DNA of 37,296 bases from Synechococcaceae cyanobacterium (GCA_947378425.1 CANCJV010000039.1:1-37296); one strand, 5' to 3'; positions 1 through 7,610 are shown, counted from the stretch's first letter. Program-made: numbers and translations. Notes: generated by a model from the sequence alone, not told the origin.

Positions 1-2
1 CG

Positions 3-254
3 GCCGATTCGGTGATGGACAAATCTGGGGCCCGTCAGGCGGCGATGTCCCAGGTGCCCAGGGGCGCCACCATCACCAGGACCAGGTGCCAGGAGATCGA
101 AATCGGCCTCGACAACATCCGCTATCGCTGCACGGTCTGGTACACCGAACCGCCGCTGGCACCCGCCATGACCACGCCCGTGCCGGCCCCCCGGACATCC
201 CCGGTCCCCACCCCGGCGCCGAACTCACCCCAACCCGCCACGCCCGGCAGCTGA
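3..254 (+). CDS. C-terminal end of an unknown protein (partial)
   Basis: The reading frame is open from the left edge of the window, so this is most likely the end of a gene that starts outside. The visible part is about 83 residues. A folded-looking stretch with alternating charged and hydrophobic residues ends in VWYTEPP, and is followed by a Pro/Thr/Ala-rich tail. I do not recognise the family and see no catalytic motif. It converges on the minus-strand yraN gene. A GTG-ATG pair at 12-17 could act as a start, but the frame continues upstream without a stop. Reading this as a 3' fragment is an inference. Confidence 0.5.
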   Translation, partial: ADSVMDKSGARQAAMSQVPRGATITRTRCQEIEIGLDNIRYRCTVWYTEPPLAPAMTTPVPAPRTSPVPTPAPNSPQPATPGS

Positions 255-260
255 ACAGCG

Positions 261-290
261 GACCTCTGAGCGGCTGACCTCTGAGCGGCG
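261..290. repeat. two tandem copies of a 15-bp repeat
   Basis: GACCTCTGAGCGGCT at 261-275 is followed directly by GACCTCTGAGCGGCG at 276-290. The pair lies between the convergent genes ending at 254 and 324. Related CCTCTGAGCGGC-like words recur at 32374-32455 and, shorter, near 2115. Confidence 0.75.
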
Positions 291-323
291 GGCCGCTGGG
301 GCCGGAACCTGCCGCCAGAGCGC

Positions 324-689
324 TCAGCTCCCCATGCGGATCCAGAGCACCGGCTCCCTGGCCGGCGGCAGGGGCACCAGGGCAGCCACCTGCTCCACCG
401 GCGTGTCAGCCCACTGGGGATGGGCAGCCAGCCAACACAGCCAGGCCCGCTCCAGCCGCAGGCGCTTGTGGGCCCCCAGGGCGCTGCGGCCGCCGCCATC
501 GGTTCCCTGGCGCCGGCGGGCCTTGACTTCGACCAGCAGCAGGCGATCGGACTTGGCCAGCACCAGGTCGATTTCCCCCCAGCGGCAGCGCCAGTTGCGA
601 TCCAGCAGTTGCCAGCCGCGCTCCAGCAGCAGCCGCAGCGCCCGCTGCTCCGCCCACGCCCCCTGGCGCTGCGTTCTGGTGCGCGTCAT
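324..689 (-). CDS. yraN: YraN family protein (UPF0102), putative nuclease
   Basis: A 121-residue protein, the usual length for UPF0102. The family has a restriction-endonuclease-like fold. The expected core is visible: an N-terminal GAWAEQRALRLLLERGW helix, then GEIDLV and LLVEVKAR, which supply the Glu/Asp and E-x-K residues of a PD-(D/E)XK-type site. An RL-rich helix follows, as usual. Family members are suspected to act on DNA or Holliday-junction-like structures, but the role is not settled. The ATG at 689 is the first start in frame. It reads away from the exported pentapeptide-repeat gene that begins at 843. Confidence 0.85.
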   Translation of the reverse strand: MTRTRTQRQGAWAEQRALRLLLERGWQLLDRNWRCRWGEIDLVLAKSDRLLLVEVKARRRQGTDGGGRSALGAHKRLRLERAWLCWLAAHPQWADTPVEQVAALVPLPPAREPVLWIRMGS

Positions 690-842
690 CGGCTGCTGGG
701 ATTCACGATCGGGATCGGCGCACCGTCGCGACTGAACAGTGCAGCTGAGCAGCCCAGCTGCACTGCCGCCGAGACGGACCGGCCTGTTCAGGATTCCCAG
801 GCCCCGGCCTGCCTAGGGTCTGGAGAGTTGCTTCCTGTTGCC

Positions 843-1478
843 ATGGCATCCGCCGAAGCGAGCACCTGCCCCCACCCAGCCACTGCCGCTGCTGCTCGGT
901 CTGCCCCTGCAGGCAGCACCATCTGGATCGCCGGCCGGGCCGGCGCTGGCTGGCGGCTGCGATGTGGTCAGCTTCGGCAAGGCCTGCTGCGGCCCAGCCG
1001 CCTGCAGCGCAGCCTGTGGGGTCTGCTGCTGGCGAGCGTGCTTCTGCTGGGCGGCCTCGAGCCGGTGGCGGCGGCGATGGACTACGCCAAACAAGTGTTG
1101 ATCGGCGCCGACTTCCGTGGCGCCGACCTGCGCGGCGTGACCTTCAACCTCACCAACCTGCGCGATGCCGATTTCCATGGCGCCGATCTGCGCAATGCCA
1201 GCCTGTTCGGCGCCAAGCTCCAGGATGCCGACATGGCCGAGGCCGATCTGCGCGACGCCACGCTGGATTCGGCCGTGTTCGATGGCACCGATCTGCGCAA
1301 TGCCCGCCTCGACGACGCCTTCGCCTTCAACACCAAGTTCAGCAACGTCCAGATCGAGGGGGCCGATTTCACCAATGTGCCCCTGCGGGGCGATGCCCTC
1401 AAGACGCTGTGCGCGATCGCCAGTGGCACCAACCCCAGCAGTGGCCGCGCCACCCGCGACACACTGGGCTGCGCTTGA
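843..1478 (+). CDS. exported pentapeptide-repeat protein
   Basis: About 211 residues. A basic N-terminus leads into a hydrophobic stretch (about 58-72) and a likely signal-peptidase site at VAAA (about 75-78). The rest is an array of roughly 18-20 pentapeptides of the A(D/N)LxX type, such as GADLR, NADFH-like and EADLR units, which form a right-handed square beta-helix. In cyanobacteria such small exported pentapeptide proteins are mostly predicted to lie in the thylakoid lumen or periplasm; their function is unknown. One Cys (in LKTLC) precedes the tail and a second is next to last. The frame is open further upstream to 420, but that part overlaps yraN antisense, so I use the ATG at 843, the last ATG before the signal segment. 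Confidence 0.8.
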   Translation: MASAEASTCPHPATAAAARSAPAGSTIWIAGRAGAGWRLRCGQLRQGLLRPSRLQRSLWGLLLASVLLLGGLEPVAAAMDYAKQVLIGADFRGADLRGVTFNLTNLRDADFHGADLRNASLFGAKLQDADMAEADLRDATLDSAVFDGTDLRNARLDDAFAFNTKFSNVQIEGADFTNVPLRGDALKTLCAIASGTNPSSGRATRDTLGCA

Positions 1479-1502
1479 CCCCCCCCCGGAGGAGCTGGCT
1501 CC

Positions 1503-1979
1503 ATGAGCTTCGATGCCCGCAGCCGCGAACGCCTGGAAGCCCTGGGGCGCCAGTTGCCCAAGCCCCTGCCCCTGCCTGAACCCGCCAGGTCCCAGTCCCG
1601 GCCCGATGCCCCGCGCCATGCGGTGGAGACTGAACAGGATCCTGAGCAGCTGTTCCGGGAGCTGATGGCCGCCAGCGCCGATGGTCGGGTGCCGCCCCAC
1701 CTGATGGACCGCCTGCGGGAGTTGGAGGAGGCCCGCCGTCGCCAGCGCCAGGACCGTGGGCAGCCCGGCGGCAGCGCCGCTGGTTCAGCCCGCGGCGCTG
1801 CGGCGGTGCCTGCCAGCGGCGCCACCAATCGCCCCAACCGGGGCAGGGGCCCTGGCAGCAGCTCACCGGACAATGCTCGCCCCGGCTCCAAGCGGCCGCG
1901 CGACGCCGAGGAGGAAGCGCTCTACACCGCCTTTCAGCAGCTGTTGCTGGAGGACGAGGAGGAGGAGGAGGCGCTCTGA
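1503..1979 (+). CDS. acidic, low-complexity protein of unknown function
   Basis: 158 residues starting behind a good GGAGGAG ribosome site, 24 bases after the pentapeptide gene, so the two are probably co-transcribed. Visible parts are an N-terminal helix (MSFDARSRERLEALG), a helical stretch with PPHLMDRLRELEEARRRQR at about 64-81, a Gly/Ser/Arg/Pro-rich disordered linker (about 84-135), and a C-terminal helix ending in a run of acidic residues (LLEDEEEEEAL). No known domain is recognised. The split between a basic linker and an acidic tail suggests a nucleic-acid- or protein-binding adaptor, but this is inference only. Confidence 0.7.
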   Translation: MSFDARSRERLEALGRQLPKPLPLPEPARSQSRPDAPRHAVETEQDPEQLFRELMAASADGRVPPHLMDRLRELEEARRRQRQDRGQPGGSAAGSARGAAAVPASGATNRPNRGRGPGSSSPDNARPGSKRPRDAEEEALYTAFQQLLLEDEEEEEAL

Positions 1980-1995
1980 TCGATCCGATCAGAGC
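1973..1995. other. perfect 10-bp inverted repeat over a stop codon
   Basis: GCTCTGATCG (1973-1982) and CGATCAGAGC (1986-1995) are separated by only three bases. The TGA of the preceding gene (1977-1979) lies inside the left arm. No T-run follows, so it is not a classical intrinsic terminator, though it could stall polymerase or protect the 3' end of the message. A second, looser 8-bp inverted repeat (GGTTGGCC at 2090-2097, GGCCAACC at 2110-2117) lies before the convergent CDF gene. Confidence 0.7.
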
Positions 1996-2151
1996 GGATC
2001 CAACGAATCACATGGTTCGGATGGAATAGAGGCCACCCGATTCAATTCAGCCGGCTCTGGCTCGCAAGATCTGACGCGGCGGCCTCTCGGGTTGGCCAGC
2101 TTCTCAGGCGGCCAACCTCTGAGGTGAACAGCCCTGGGTTCGCCTGCAGCC

Positions 2152-3072
2152 TCAAGCCCCCTCGGGTGGTTCCAGCTGGATCGTGCTGTGGGCGATGCCG
2201 AGCTCGGCCAGCTTCTGTTTGGCTTCGTGCAGCAGTGCCATGTCATCGATGCTGCCGGGGCGGCGCTTGAGATGGGCTGTCATGGCGTTCTGGGATGTGC
2301 TCATGCCCCACACATGCAGATGGTGCACATCCAGCACCCCCTGCAGGTTGCGCAACATGCCATCCACCTCCACCAGATCGATGCCATCAGGCACGGCATC
2401 GAGAGCAATCACCAGGGCTTCGCGCAGCAATTGCCAGCCACTCCAGGCCACCGCCAGCCCCACACCGATGGCGGTGACGGCATCGAGCCAGTTCCAGCCG
2501 GTGAGGTGCACCAGCAGGGCGCTGACCAGCACCGCGGCGGACACGGCCGCATCGGTGAGCAGATGCACCACGGCGGCGCGGCGATTGAGATCGTGGCTGT
2601 GGTCGCTGCCGAACAGGCGGGCCGAGCCGAGATTGACGGCGATCCCCACCGCCGCCGCCGCCGCCACCGGCACGCCGACGACGGCCACAGGTTCCAGCAG
2701 CCGTTGCAGACCCTCGACGATCACCACGGCTGAAGCCATCAGGATCAGCACCGCATTGATCAGCGAAGCCAGCTGGGTGCTGCGGCCGTAGCCGTAGGTG
2801 AAGCGGGCGGTGGGCGGGCGGGCACTGAGCCGTTCAGCCCCCCAGCCGAACAGCAGACCGGCGACATCGCCGAGGTTGTGCACCGCATCGCCGATCAGGG
2901 CCAGCGAGCCGAAGGCCAGGCCAATGGCCAGCTGCAGCCCCGAGAGGGAACTGTTGAGGATGATGCTCCAGCGGAAGGCCGCCGCCGAGCCGGGCCGATG
3001 CTGATGCTGGCGCGGATGGGGCTGGCGCTGGATCTGCACCGCCGGATGGGCGTGCTCGTGTCGGGTACCCAT
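2152..3072 (-). CDS. cation diffusion facilitator, zinc-type efflux protein
   Basis: 306 residues, typical CDF length. A His-rich cytoplasmic N-terminus (nine His within about 25 residues) precedes six predicted membrane segments and a C-terminal cytoplasmic domain. The transport site has H65-x3-D69 in segment 2 (VHNLGD) and H170-x3-D174 in segment 5 (VHLLTD). The His/Asp pairing is the one associated with Zn2+ (also Co2+/Cd2+) in the CzcD/ZitB branch; Mn2+ members carry Asp pairs. A second His-rich loop (DHSHD) lies before segment 5. It likely exports zinc in exchange for protons. It starts 9 bases after the UPF0016 gene on the same strand, so the two are probably one transcript. Confidence 0.92.
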   Translation of the reverse strand: MGTRHEHAHPAVQIQRQPHPRQHQHRPGSAAAFRWSIILNSSLSGLQLAIGLAFGSLALIGDAVHNLGDVAGLLFGWGAERLSARPPTARFTYGYGRSTQLASLINAVLILMASAVVIVEGLQRLLEPVAVVGVPVAAAAAVGIAVNLGSARLFGSDHSHDLNRRAAVVHLLTDAAVSAAVLVSALLVHLTGWNWLDAVTAIGVGLAVAWSGWQLLREALVIALDAVPDGIDLVEVDGMLRNLQGVLDVHHLHVWGMSTSQNAMTAHLKRRPGSIDDMALLHEAKQKLAELGIAHSTIQLEPPEGA

Positions 3073-3081
3073 GGGGAGTGA

Positions 3082-3720
3082 TCAGGTGAGGGCCTGGCGC
3101 AGGGCGACAAGACCGAAGAAGAGGAACAGGCCGCCACTGAGGCGATAGAGCAGACGCTCGCTGATGCGGCCGCCGATCCAACGGCCGGCGCCGACTGCCA
3201 GCCAGGTGACCAGGGCGTGGCCGCTGAGGGTGCCGGCCAGCAGGGCGCCGAAGCCGAAGCCCGGCGCCGTGGCCAGGAAGATCGTGGTGAACTGGGTGCG
3301 ATCACCCAGCTCGGCGATGAACACCAGGGCGAAGGCCTCCCAGATCACGGCCCAGGGCGTGGTGATCGCCTGGTGCTTCTCCGCCTCATTCACCGCCGAC
3401 TCAGCGTCCTGGGCCTCGTCCTCGGCGGCGGCGCTGCCCATGGCCTGGGCGTCGATCAACAACTTGAGACCAAAGGCCAGGAACAGCACCGCCGCCAGCC
3501 AGGGCACCAGGGCGGCGGGCAGCAGTTGCCGCAGGCCGTACCCCAGGGCCAGGGAGATCAAGGTGACGGCAGCCAGGGCGGCGAAGGCACCGATGAACAC
3601 CCAGCGGGCCCGATGGCGGGCCGCCAGGATCAACGCCATGAAAAAAGTCTTGTCGCCCAGCTCCGCCAGGGTGATGGCGCTGAAGCTGGAGCCAAAGGCC
3701 GCCAGAGAGGATTGGGCCAC
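3082..3720 (-). CDS. GDT1/UPF0016 family divalent-cation transporter (likely Mn2+)
   Basis: 212 residues with two homologous halves, each carrying the family signature: E20-LGDKT in the first half and E137-LGDRT in the second. These acidic pairs form the cation site. About six membrane segments flank a charged cytoplasmic loop rich in Asp/Glu (about 98-118). In cyanobacteria and chloroplasts members of this family move Mn2+ (Mnx/PAM71 type), protecting against excess Mn and supplying photosystem II; others act on Ca2+. The start is GTG (3718-3720). It is the first gene of a metal pair with the CDF gene and is divergent from umuD. The Mn assignment rests on family knowledge, not on a residue that separates Mn from Ca. 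Confidence 0.88.
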   Translation of the reverse strand: MAQSSLAAFGSSFSAITLAELGDKTFFMALILAARHRARWVFIGAFAALAAVTLISLALGYGLRQLLPAALVPWLAAVLFLAFGLKLLIDAQAMGSAAAEDEAQDAESAVNEAEKHQAITTPWAVIWEAFALVFIAELGDRTQFTTIFLATAPGFGFGALLAGTLSGHALVTWLAVGAGRWIGGRISERLLYRLSGGLFLFFGLVALRQALT

Positions 3721-3783
3721 AGCGACACACTGATATCGCCCCAGCTTGCCGTCCCGCGCCGCCGACCCAGCAGAGAATCGGAC

Positions 3784-3797
3784 AGTACAGATGAACT
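3784..3797. promoter_or_regulatory. putative LexA (SOS) box upstream of umuDC
   Basis: AGTACAGATGAACT differs by a single base from the palindrome AGTAC-N4-GTACT, which fits the RGTAC-N4-GTWC type of LexA site known in cyanobacteria. It lies 27 bases before the umuD start, where a repressor would cover the promoter. Together with the identity of the two genes downstream this makes SOS control likely. The UPF0016 gene reads the other way from 3720 and could also be affected. Confidence 0.6.
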
Positions 3798-3824
3798 AGC
3801 CTGGCGGGCTCTGGCTGCCGTGAC

Positions 3825-4280
3825 GTGTCCTGTCGTGCCCTGCCGTGGTTGCCTCTCTCCCTGGCCGATCTGCCCGGCCAGCCGGGACTTGACCTGGCCC
3901 GGCTGCTGATTCGCGATCCCGCCCAGACCGTGTTGCTGCGGGTGGCCGGCGATTCCATGCAGGGCGCCGGCATCCAGCACGGCGATCTGCTGGTGGTGGA
4001 CCGCGCCCGCGAGGCCCGGGCCGGATCGATCGTGGTGGCGCGCTTCGGCGGCCGGTTCACGCTCAAGCGCCTCTGCATGGGCCAGGGCCGCCAGTGGCTG
4101 GAGGCCGCCCATCCCGCCTATCCGCCGATCCCCCTGGAGCCGCCGACAGAGCTCGGCGATCCCAGCAGCGCTCCCTGGGCCGGCGGCTGCGAGGTGCAGA
4201 TCTGGGGCGTGGCCGTGCATGTGATCCACCCGCTCTCAATCACCCGCTCTGTTCCAGCAGTTCTGAATCGCCGCCCCTGA
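3825..4280 (+). CDS. umuD: UmuD-like S24 peptidase, lacking the cleavable N-terminal arm
   Basis: 151 residues from a GTG start. The S24/LexA peptidase core is complete: the nucleophile Ser in RVAGDSMQGAGI and the general-base Lys in RFTLKRL, followed by the VWGVAVHVI-type strand (here IWGVAVHVI). In E. coli UmuD, RecA-triggered self-cleavage at Cys24-Gly25 yields active UmuD'. Here the sequence aligning with the start of UmuD' (LPLSLADL) is only nine residues from the start, and no Cys/Ala-Gly site precedes it. An in-frame TGA at 3792-3794 excludes a longer form. The gene thus appears to encode a ready-made UmuD'. A TTG at 3849 would be an even shorter start. It forms an operon with umuC 6 bases downstream. 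Confidence 0.85.
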   Translation: MSCRALPWLPLSLADLPGQPGLDLARLLIRDPAQTVLLRVAGDSMQGAGIQHGDLLVVDRAREARAGSIVVARFGGRFTLKRLCMGQGRQWLEAAHPAYPPIPLEPPTELGDPSSAPWAGGCEVQIWGVAVHVIHPLSITRSVPAVLNRRP

Positions 4281-4286
4281 ACACCC

Positions 4287-5579
4287 ATGGCCCGCGCCAC
4301 CGTGCTGATCGACGGCAACAACTTCTATGCCTCCTGCGAGGCGGTGCTCGATCCCGCGGTGATCGGCCGGCCGCTGGTGGTTCTCTCCAACAACGATGGC
4401 TGCATCGTCTCGCGCAGCGCCGAGGCGCGAGCCCTGGGCATCCCCATGGGCAGCCCCTACTTCAAGCTGCGCCCGCAGCTGCAACGCCATGGCGTGATCG
4501 TGCGCAGCTCCAATTACGGCCTCTACGCCGACATGAGCCAGCGGCTGATGGCCACCCTGGAGGGCTGGGTGGAGGAGCTGGAGATCTATTCAATCGATGA
4601 GGCCTTCGGTCTGCTGCACCGGCCGGCCGGGCGCAATGGCCAGCCGGGCGATCTGCGCACCTGGGGAGAGCAGCTGCGCGAGCGGGTGCGCCGGGATCTG
4701 GGCCTGCCGGTGGCCGTGGGCATCGCCCCCACCAAGGTGCTGGCCAAGCTGGCCAATCGCATCGCCAAGCGCGATCCGCTCCAGGGCGGTGTGTTCGACC
4801 TCGGCGCCAGCGACGACCCGAGTCCCTGGCTCGAAGCGATCGCCGTGGAGGATGTCTGGGGCATCGGCCGCCAGCTCTCGCGCTGGTGCCGGCTGCGCGG
4901 CATCGCCAATGCCCGCGCCCTGCGCGACATGCCACCGGAAGAACTGCGCCGCCGCTGCGGCGTGGTGGGGCTGCGGCTGCAACAGGAGCTCAGGGGCCAC
5001 GCCTGCCTGCCCTTGCAGAGCCTGCCGCCAGCGAAGCAGGAAACCTGCGTCAGCCGCAGCTTCAGCCGGCCGGTCAGCAGCCGCGAGGAGCTGCGCCAGG
5101 CCGTGGCCACCTACCTGAGCCGGGCGGCCGAGAAGCTGCGGCGCCAACGGCAGCGGGCCGGGGCGATCACGGTGTTCGTGCGCAGCAGCCCCTTCGATGG
5201 CAGCAGCTTTTACAGCAATGCCGCCACGGTGGCGCTGGCGCTGCCCAGCCATGACACCGGCGTGCTGCTGGCCGCCGCCCTGCCCCTGGCGGACAGCCTC
5301 TATCGCCATCACAAACCACTGCAGAAGGCGGGGGTGCTGCTGCAGCAACTGCAGCCCGAAGAGCTGTTGCAACACCACCTGCTGGTGCCGCTGGAGCCCC
5401 AGCAGCAACGGCGCCGGGAGGCTCTGATGGCGGCCGTGGATGGGCTCAACCGCCGCTATGGAAGCGGCACGGTGCAGTGGGCCGCCTGCGGCCTGCAGCC
5501 TGTCTGGGCGATGCGCCGCTCCAGGCTGTCACGGGCGGCCACCACCCGGATCAGCGATGTGCCGGTGGTGTGGGCCTAG
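4287..5579 (+). CDS. umuC: DNA polymerase V catalytic subunit UmuC (Y family)
   Basis: 430 residues, close to the 422 of E. coli UmuC. The palm has catalytic D9 (VLIDGNNFYASCE) and D104-E105 (YSIDEAF). The SRSAEAR and RSSNYGLYADMS fingers motifs are present, as are a helix-hairpin-helix thumb (VEDVWGIGRQLSRW) and a little-finger domain ending in TTRISDVPVVW. The protein carries out error-prone synthesis past lesions with UmuD'2. The clamp-binding motif of E. coli UmuC (QLNLF) aligns with QHHLL here, so contact with the beta clamp may be weak or altered. It follows umuD by 6 bases and shares its SOS-type control. Confidence 0.95.
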   Translation: MARATVLIDGNNFYASCEAVLDPAVIGRPLVVLSNNDGCIVSRSAEARALGIPMGSPYFKLRPQLQRHGVIVRSSNYGLYADMSQRLMATLEGWVEELEIYSIDEAFGLLHRPAGRNGQPGDLRTWGEQLRERVRRDLGLPVAVGIAPTKVLAKLANRIAKRDPLQGGVFDLGASDDPSPWLEAIAVEDVWGIGRQLSRWCRLRGIANARALRDMPPEELRRRCGVVGLRLQQELRGHACLPLQSLPPAKQETCVSRSFSRPVSSREELRQAVATYLSRAAEKLRRQRQRAGAITVFVRSSPFDGSSFYSNAATVALALPSHDTGVLLAAALPLADSLYRHHKPLQKAGVLLQQLQPEELLQHHLLVPLEPQQQRRREALMAAVDGLNRRYGSGTVQWAACGLQPVWAMRRSRLSRAATTRISDVPVVWA

Positions 5580-5586
5580 CTCCGGC

Positions 5587-6447
5587 CTAGGCGGGACCAC
5601 TGGGACCCTCACCCCTGGTGTCACCAGGGGTGTCGTCGCCGTCATGGAGCGAATCAAACCAGTCCGCATCGACAGGCTCACGGGAGCGCCGGCCCTTGCC
5701 AAGTTCGCCGAGACGAAAACGAATCAGGCCCGGCAGATTGAGCACGTCCAGCAGCAGGCTGGAGCGATCGGGCCCCAACTGACCAATGGCGGCAAAACAG
5801 ACAGCCAGGGCCAGGGCCGCCAGGCCATCGGTGATCCAGCCCTGCAGGCCGCCCTGCAGGCGCAGCTTGCGCAGCTCCGCCAAGCGGGTATCGGCGCGCT
5901 GAATCTGGGGCTGAAGCTGATCGAGCACCAGCGATCGCACCTGATCGAGGGGCTTGGTGAAGGTGCCCTGGATTTCGGCGGGGGCGCCGGGCAGATGGCT
6001 GATCGCCCGTTTCAACGACGCTTCGCTGTTGGCGACGCGGATCTCCTCGGCCACGGACTTGACCTGACGCAGGGCACGCAGTTCGCCGCTGTTGCCGGCG
6101 CCGAGCAGCTGGATCCCGGCATGGGTCTGCAGGGGAATCAGCAACAGGAAACCGATGGCGGCAGCAAACGCCAGCCGCCGTACCCACACCACCTGGCCGG
6201 CCAGGCTGGGAGAGCGGGAATGCAATGACTGGGCCAGCAGCAGCAACACCGCTCCCAGCAACGGAAAGATCGCCGTGGTGCGCAGGGCACTGGCCAGCTG
6301 CAATTGCCAGGCGGGCTGCAACAGGGCCACCGGCAGCAGCAACTTGAGCAGGAAGGCGAAGAACAGGCCGATCAGAGCGAAGCCGATCTGCTGGAACACC
6401 AGGGAGAGCTCAAGGCCCTGCTCCTCGTCAAAAAAAGATGGGCTCAT
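5587..6447 (-). CDS. multipass membrane protein, HpsJ-like
   Basis: 286 residues. An N-terminal pair of membrane segments (about 20-42 and 55-75) and a third (about 90-108) are followed by a roughly 100-residue soluble segment with helical, coiled-coil-like character (LRQVKSVAEEIRVANSEASL, QIQRADTRLAELRKLR). A fourth membrane segment follows (about 212-232), then an acidic, Gly/Pro-rich tail. The plan resembles HpsJ-type cyanobacterial proteins linked to exported polysaccharide or protein-sorting systems, but I place it by architecture rather than by a diagnostic motif. It is divergent from a gene for a secreted protein with a PEP-CTERM-like tail, which fits a surface role. It converges on umuC with a 7-base gap. 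Confidence 0.6.
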   Translation of the reverse strand: MSPSFFDEEQGLELSLVFQQIGFALIGLFFAFLLKLLLPVALLQPAWQLQLASALRTTAIFPLLGAVLLLLAQSLHSRSPSLAGQVVWVRRLAFAAAIGFLLLIPLQTHAGIQLLGAGNSGELRALRQVKSVAEEIRVANSEASLKRAISHLPGAPAEIQGTFTKPLDQVRSLVLDQLQPQIQRADTRLAELRKLRLQGGLQGWITDGLAALALAVCFAAIGQLGPDRSSLLLDVLNLPGLIRFRLGELGKGRRSREPVDADWFDSLHDGDDTPGDTRGEGPSGPA

Positions 6448-6635
6448 GGGCCGATGGCATCCAACGTCGAGGCGGGTACAGCCTTGGGGATGCTGACCAC
6501 CATCCGGGCGAAAAAGAGTTTCTCACAGGCCCGCAAAAGACCAAGGGCGGGCCTGAAGCACCAGGAGCCGGGCGACCATCAAAGACACTCCGGCCATCGT
6601 CCACCTCGAAAAAGCAGCACTTACAACACATTGGT

Positions 6636-6651
6636 GCTGCAGATCTGCAGC
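6636..6651. promoter_or_regulatory. 16-bp perfect palindrome in a divergent promoter region
   Basis: GCTGCAGATCTGCAGC is a perfect palindrome 37 bases before the start of the secreted-protein gene (6689) and inside the 241-base gap to the HpsJ-like gene. Its position and symmetry suit an operator for a dimeric regulator, but no known regulator motif is recognised. Confidence 0.4.
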
Positions 6652-6688
6652 GGGTCGCGTAAGGTCATGGAGTCAGGCCATTTTCCCG

Positions 6689-7561
6689 ATGATCGTGCTG
6701 AATCCCTTGAAGCGCTTCCATAAGCCCCTGACCCTCCTCGGGGTCACCGGCCTGACGGCCATGGCGAGTGTGGCGATGGGCGTGGCGCAGCCGGCGCAGG
6801 CGGCAATTTCCTGCCCAGCACTTGCGGTAACGGGTCTGCCAGGGGGGCCTGTCAGCAACGGAGTCCCTTGCGGGACAGTTGACAGCACAACCGGTGCCCA
6901 GCAATTCACCGTGGACTACACGGCAGCCATTGCCAATCCAGCAAATTCAGCGGACTTCAATACAGCTAATTATTTCTCGCTCCAAGCGGCAAGTATCCAG
7001 ACAGGTGTTAGCTCAACCATTGGATTCTCCAATGTTCGTTTCCTTGTCAGTGGCTTCATAGGTGCCCAGCAGTTTACGGACCAAAGCATTGCTGTTTGGC
7101 AGGACCTCGCAACGGTTCAGGCGGATCCAACCAGCCAAGGATACAGTGGATATTCGGTCGCAGAACCTGTCACAAATTCCTTCGGAACCGACTACAAAAC
7201 CGCGAGCTTCTTTCTTACTCCTGGTAGCGCCAATGGCATCACTGGTCTGACAGCTGGCGTCATCAATACCAAGGCATTTCAGCCCAGCGCTTTCGGCATC
7301 ACTGCAATTAGCAGCCTCAAGATCACCGGTACGATTACGGGTGGATCAATAAATGGTGGGGCTGCGGCCTTCGGTCTCGCCAACTTCCAGGGTTATAACA
7401 ACCTGGATCCATTTGCTGGTGGAGCTCCATCCGGCATCTTCGGTCGGGCTATTCTGGTTGACCAAGTCCCCGCCCCCCTGCCCCTCTTCGGTGCCGGCGC
7501 CGCCTTCGGCTGGAGCCGCAAACTGCGTCGCCGCATCGGCGCCACCAAGGCCGCAGTCTGA
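6689..7561 (+). CDS. secreted protein with PEP-CTERM-like sorting tail
   Basis: 290 residues. A signal peptide is clear: basic start (LKRFHKPLTLLG), hydrophobic core and an AQPAQA-A cleavage site at about residue 35. The mature part is rich in Ser, Thr, Gly, Asn and Ala and looks like a beta-rich surface protein. The C-terminus reads VPAPLPLFGAGAAFGWSRKL followed by Arg residues: a Pro-containing motif, a short hydrophobic helix and a basic end. This is the three-part plan of PEP-CTERM signals processed by exosortases, in the PxPLPLxGAGAAFGxSRKLRRR variant common in cyanobacteria. The codon use and lower GC of the central part differ from neighbouring genes, as often seen for surface proteins. 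Its function is unknown. An intrinsic terminator follows at 7585. Confidence 0.75.
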   Translation: MIVLNPLKRFHKPLTLLGVTGLTAMASVAMGVAQPAQAAISCPALAVTGLPGGPVSNGVPCGTVDSTTGAQQFTVDYTAAIANPANSADFNTANYFSLQAASIQTGVSSTIGFSNVRFLVSGFIGAQQFTDQSIAVWQDLATVQADPTSQGYSGYSVAEPVTNSFGTDYKTASFFLTPGSANGITGLTAGVINTKAFQPSAFGITAISSLKITGTITGGSINGGAAAFGLANFQGYNNLDPFAGGAPSGIFGRAILVDQVPAPLPLFGAGAAFGWSRKLRRRIGATKAAV

Positions 7562-7584
7562 GGTTCAGGGCACTACCTGCATCC

Positions 7585-7610
7585 AAGCCCCCTCTTCGAG
7601 GGGGCTTTTT
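7585..7610 (+). terminator. intrinsic terminator after the PEP-CTERM-like gene
   Basis: A ten-base-pair hairpin with a three-base loop (AAGCCCCCTC at 7585-7594 pairing with GAGGGGGCTT at 7598-7607) runs into five T residues, 24 bases after the stop codon. Confidence 0.9.

Noticed and set aside
420-842. N-terminal extension of the pentapeptide-repeat frame
   Set aside because: It overlaps yraN antisense and would place the signal peptide about 200 residues inside the protein.
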